Below are positions 62,222 to 64,000 of a DNA stretch of 64,000 bases, one piece after another. Position 1 is the stretch's first letter. Each line of letters starts with the position of its first letter. Below the pieces are notes generated by a model that was not told where the DNA came from, did no database searches, and saw nothing but the letters and a program-made list of their open reading frames with translations. Made by a program: the position numbers and the translations under genes. Origin of the DNA: an uncultured Pontibacter sp. (GTDB lineage Bacteria > Bacteroidota > Bacteroidia > Cytophagales > Hymenobacteraceae); NCBI RefSeq assembly GCF_947495565.1, contig NZ_CANLZM010000005.1:186001-250000 (forward strand), given 5' to 3'.

Positions 62222-62878
62222 ATGCATAAATATTTTTTTCTGATCGTGGCGCTGCTATGGCAATTACAAGCGCAGGCGCAAACCAACCCTCCTTTCTGGA
62301 ATGAAATTCAGGAGTTTAAAAAGCAAGATGGTGTGCAGATGCCTCCCAAAAACGCTATACTTTTTGTGGGTAGCTCCTCTATCAGGATGTGGAAAAACAT
62401 GCAGGAGATGTTCCCGAAACATACTGTTGTTAACCGCGGCTTCGGCGGCTCTAACCTGCTCGATCTACAGCGCTATTTAAACGATATCGTGTTCCCGTAC
62501 CAGCCAAAACAGATTGTGATTTACTCCGGAGAAAACGACATTGCTTCTGACACAGTGCAGGCAACGGAAGTGCTGGAGCGCTTTAAAACGGTGTTTCAGG
62601 AAATCCGCCAGGAGATGCCGCAGGTGCCGGTTGTGTTTGTCTCTATCAAGCCCAGCCCATCGCGGGCAAAGTATAAACCGATTATAGTAGAGGCAAACAA
62701 GCAAATACACGAGTACCTCAAATCGCAGCCGAACACAAAGTATGTCGATGTGTTTACGCCCATGCTGCAGCCCAACGGAAAAGCAAAACCGGAGATATTT
62801 ACGCAAGACAGCCTGCACATGAACCAGCAGGGTTACCAAATCTGGAGAAAGAAGATAAAACCGTACTTAATCAAATAA
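62222..62878 (+). CDS. SGNH/GDSL-type hydrolase
   Basis: A 218-residue secreted esterase-type protein (signal peptide ending at AQAQ, about residue 20). Block I is FVGSSSIRMW (nucleophile Ser), block II has the Gly in RGFGGSNLLD, block III is the Asn in YSGENDIA, and block V is DSLHMNQQGY with catalytic Asp and His. SGNH enzymes in glycan loci often remove acetyl or succinyl groups from polysaccharides. It lies between the GH43-like and GH3 genes, 17 bases before GH3, so it is probably co-transcribed with GH3. Confidence 0.9.
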   Translation: MHKYFFLIVALLWQLQAQAQTNPPFWNEIQEFKKQDGVQMPPKNAILFVGSSSIRMWKNMQEMFPKHTVVNRGFGGSNLLDLQRYLNDIVFPYQPKQIVIYSGENDIASDTVQATEVLERFKTVFQEIRQEMPQVPVVFVSIKPSPSRAKYKPIIVEANKQIHEYLKSQPNTKYVDVFTPMLQPNGKAKPEIFTQDSLHMNQQGYQIWRKKIKPYLIK

Positions 62879-62895
62879 CCTAACATAAAGTAAAC

Positions 62896-64000
62896 ATGAA
62901 ACGAATCATACGCACAGCACTGGTCATGTCGATCGGGTTGATGGGCACGCAATGCAACACAGCGCAGCAGAGTACCACAGCCCAGCAAAGCGATACAACC
63001 CAGCAGCAGCAACAGGCAAAACCTGCGGGTATGGCAACCACAGCAGAAGACCCACAGATGAGAAAGTTTGTGGACGACCTGCTAAGCCAGATGACGCTGG
63101 AGGAAAAAATCGGGCAGCTGAACCTGGTATCGGTTGGCTTTGACGTAACCGGCCCTGTGGTAAGCCAGAACGTGGACGAGAACATTCGCGCAGGCAATGT
63201 GGGAGGCGTATTTAATACCTATACTCCTATAGCCGCCCGCAAGCTGCAGGAGTTCGCTGTAAACAACACTCGCCTTAAAATTCCGCTTCTTTTCGGATAC
63301 GATGTGATCCACGGGCACCGCACCATTTTCCCGATTCCGCTTGGCCTCTCTACCAGCTGGGATATGGACGCTGTAGAACGCAGCGCCCGCATTGCCGCTG
63401 AAGAAGCCTCTGCCGATGGGTTGAACTGGGTATTCTCGCCGATGGTGGATATTGCCCGCGACGCACGCTGGGGCAGGATAGCAGAAGGTGCCGGCGAAGA
63501 CCCATACTTAGGATCTAAAGTGGCGCGCGCCATGGTGCGCGGCTACCAGGGCGATGACCTGACGCAGCAGAACACGGTAATGGCTTGCGTTAAGCACTTT
63601 GCCCTGTACGGCGCTTCTGAGGCTGGCCGCGATTATAATACCGTGGACATGAGCCTAAACCGGATGTTTAACGAGTACATGGCCCCTTACCAAGCCGCTA
63701 TTGATGCTGGCGCAGGCAGTGTCATGACGTCGTTTAACGAGATAAACGGTGTACCGGCCACAGGCAACAAATGGCTGATGACAGAGCTGCTGCGCGACCA
63801 GTGGGGCTTTGACGGTTTTGTAGTGACTGACTATACAGCCATTAATGAGATGATCGCGCACGGTGTGGGCGACGAGGCAAAAGTTGGAGAACTGGCCCTG
63901 AAAGCCGGCGTGGACATGGACATGGTAGGCGAGGTTTTCCTGAACAACCTGAAGCAGTCGGTGCAGAACGGAAACGTAACCGAAGAGGAAATTAATACGG
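62896..64000 (+). CDS. GH3 beta-glucosidase (BglX-like), 3' end beyond window
   Basis: The first 368 codons of a lipoprotein (lipobox LMGTQC, Cys at 20), cut off by the right edge. After a Gln/Thr linker the TIM-barrel domain shows MTLEEKIGQLNLV, LLFGYDVIHGHRTIFP, SPMVDIARDARWGRIAEGAGEDPYLG (in parts), CVKHFALYG and TSFNEINGVPATGNKW. The nucleophile Asp is in VVTDYTAI at about residue 312. This is the BglX/periplasmic beta-glucosidase group, which in related species hydrolyses beta-1,2-linked glucose dimers. It would finish the products of the GH144 enzymes. Confidence 0.92.
   Translation, partial: MKRIIRTALVMSIGLMGTQCNTAQQSTTAQQSDTTQQQQQAKPAGMATTAEDPQMRKFVDDLLSQMTLEEKIGQLNLVSVGFDVTGPVVSQNVDENIRAGNVGGVFNTYTPIAARKLQEFAVNNTRLKIPLLFGYDVIHGHRTIFPIPLGLSTSWDMDAVERSARIAAEEASADGLNWVFSPMVDIARDARWGRIAEGAGEDPYLGSKVARAMVRGYQGDDLTQQNTVMACVKHFALYGASEAGRDYNTVDMSLNRMFNEYMAPYQAAIDAGAGSVMTSFNEINGVPATGNKWLMTELLRDQWGFDGFVVTDYTAINEMIAHGVGDEAKVGELALKAGVDMDMVGEVFLNNLKQSVQNGNVTEEEINT

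Overview
The window looks like chromosomal DNA of a Bacteroidota bacterium, most likely order Cytophagales and close to Pontibacter/Hymenobacter. The signs are a SusC/SusD pair, a type IX secretion C-terminal domain, Cytophagales-type curli genes, MacB-like permeases with a sigma-54 two-component system, MetX/MetY methionine synthesis and few Shine-Dalgarno sequences. The genus is inference. No rRNA, tRNA, insertion sequence, prophage or CRISPR array was seen.

Layout. 1-5.3 kb: an ABC/RND-adaptor export operon (minus strand, permease cut by the window edge) diverges from an NtrC-type regulator and its kinase. 5.4-8.2 kb: thioredoxin, then a four-gene operon of two unknown proteins, a NarX-like kinase and a response regulator that has no DNA-binding domain. 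8.3-15.9 kb: a curli locus (csgE, csgF, csgG, three long curlin-repeat proteins and a small curlin-like protein). 16.1-22.9 kb: a beta-propeller lipoprotein, an HNH protein, pncB, an unknown protein and xseB/xseA. 22.9-27.6 kb: a long leader with a SAM-I riboswitch and a polycysteine small ORF ahead of metY-metX-hom. 27.8-35.5 kb: an orphan prodomain-like lipoprotein, lysA-lysC and a 1427-residue type IX-secreted protein. 35.9-41.4 kb: biotin genes bioB-bioF-bioD-bioA, then a ketoacyl synthase. 41.6-43.4 kb: two AT-rich, cassette-like genes, one with a HEPN RNase-type motif. 43.4-48.9 kb: assorted genes, including an SPW/VKOR membrane fusion and an MGH-like glycosidase. 49.2-64.0 kb: a polysaccharide utilisation locus (Y_Y_Y/LuxR regulator, SusC, SusD, two GH144 proteins, a GH43-like enzyme, an SGNH hydrolase, and a GH3 cut by the window edge). 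Its enzyme set points to beta-1,2-glucan.

The most unusual signals are: (i) the word AAGTATAA/TTATACTT, spread over genes and spacers on both strands and built into terminator stems, which resembles DNA uptake sequences; (ii) the combined SAM riboswitch and Cys/Met-rich leader peptide before metY; (iii) curlins with dozens of strand units carrying DxDxDG-like acidic loops; (iv) the HEPN cassette pair; (v) paired 16-bp repeats next to a sigma-54-like promoter.

All calls come from reading the sequence and its translations. No database search was run, and family names rest on recognised motifs.
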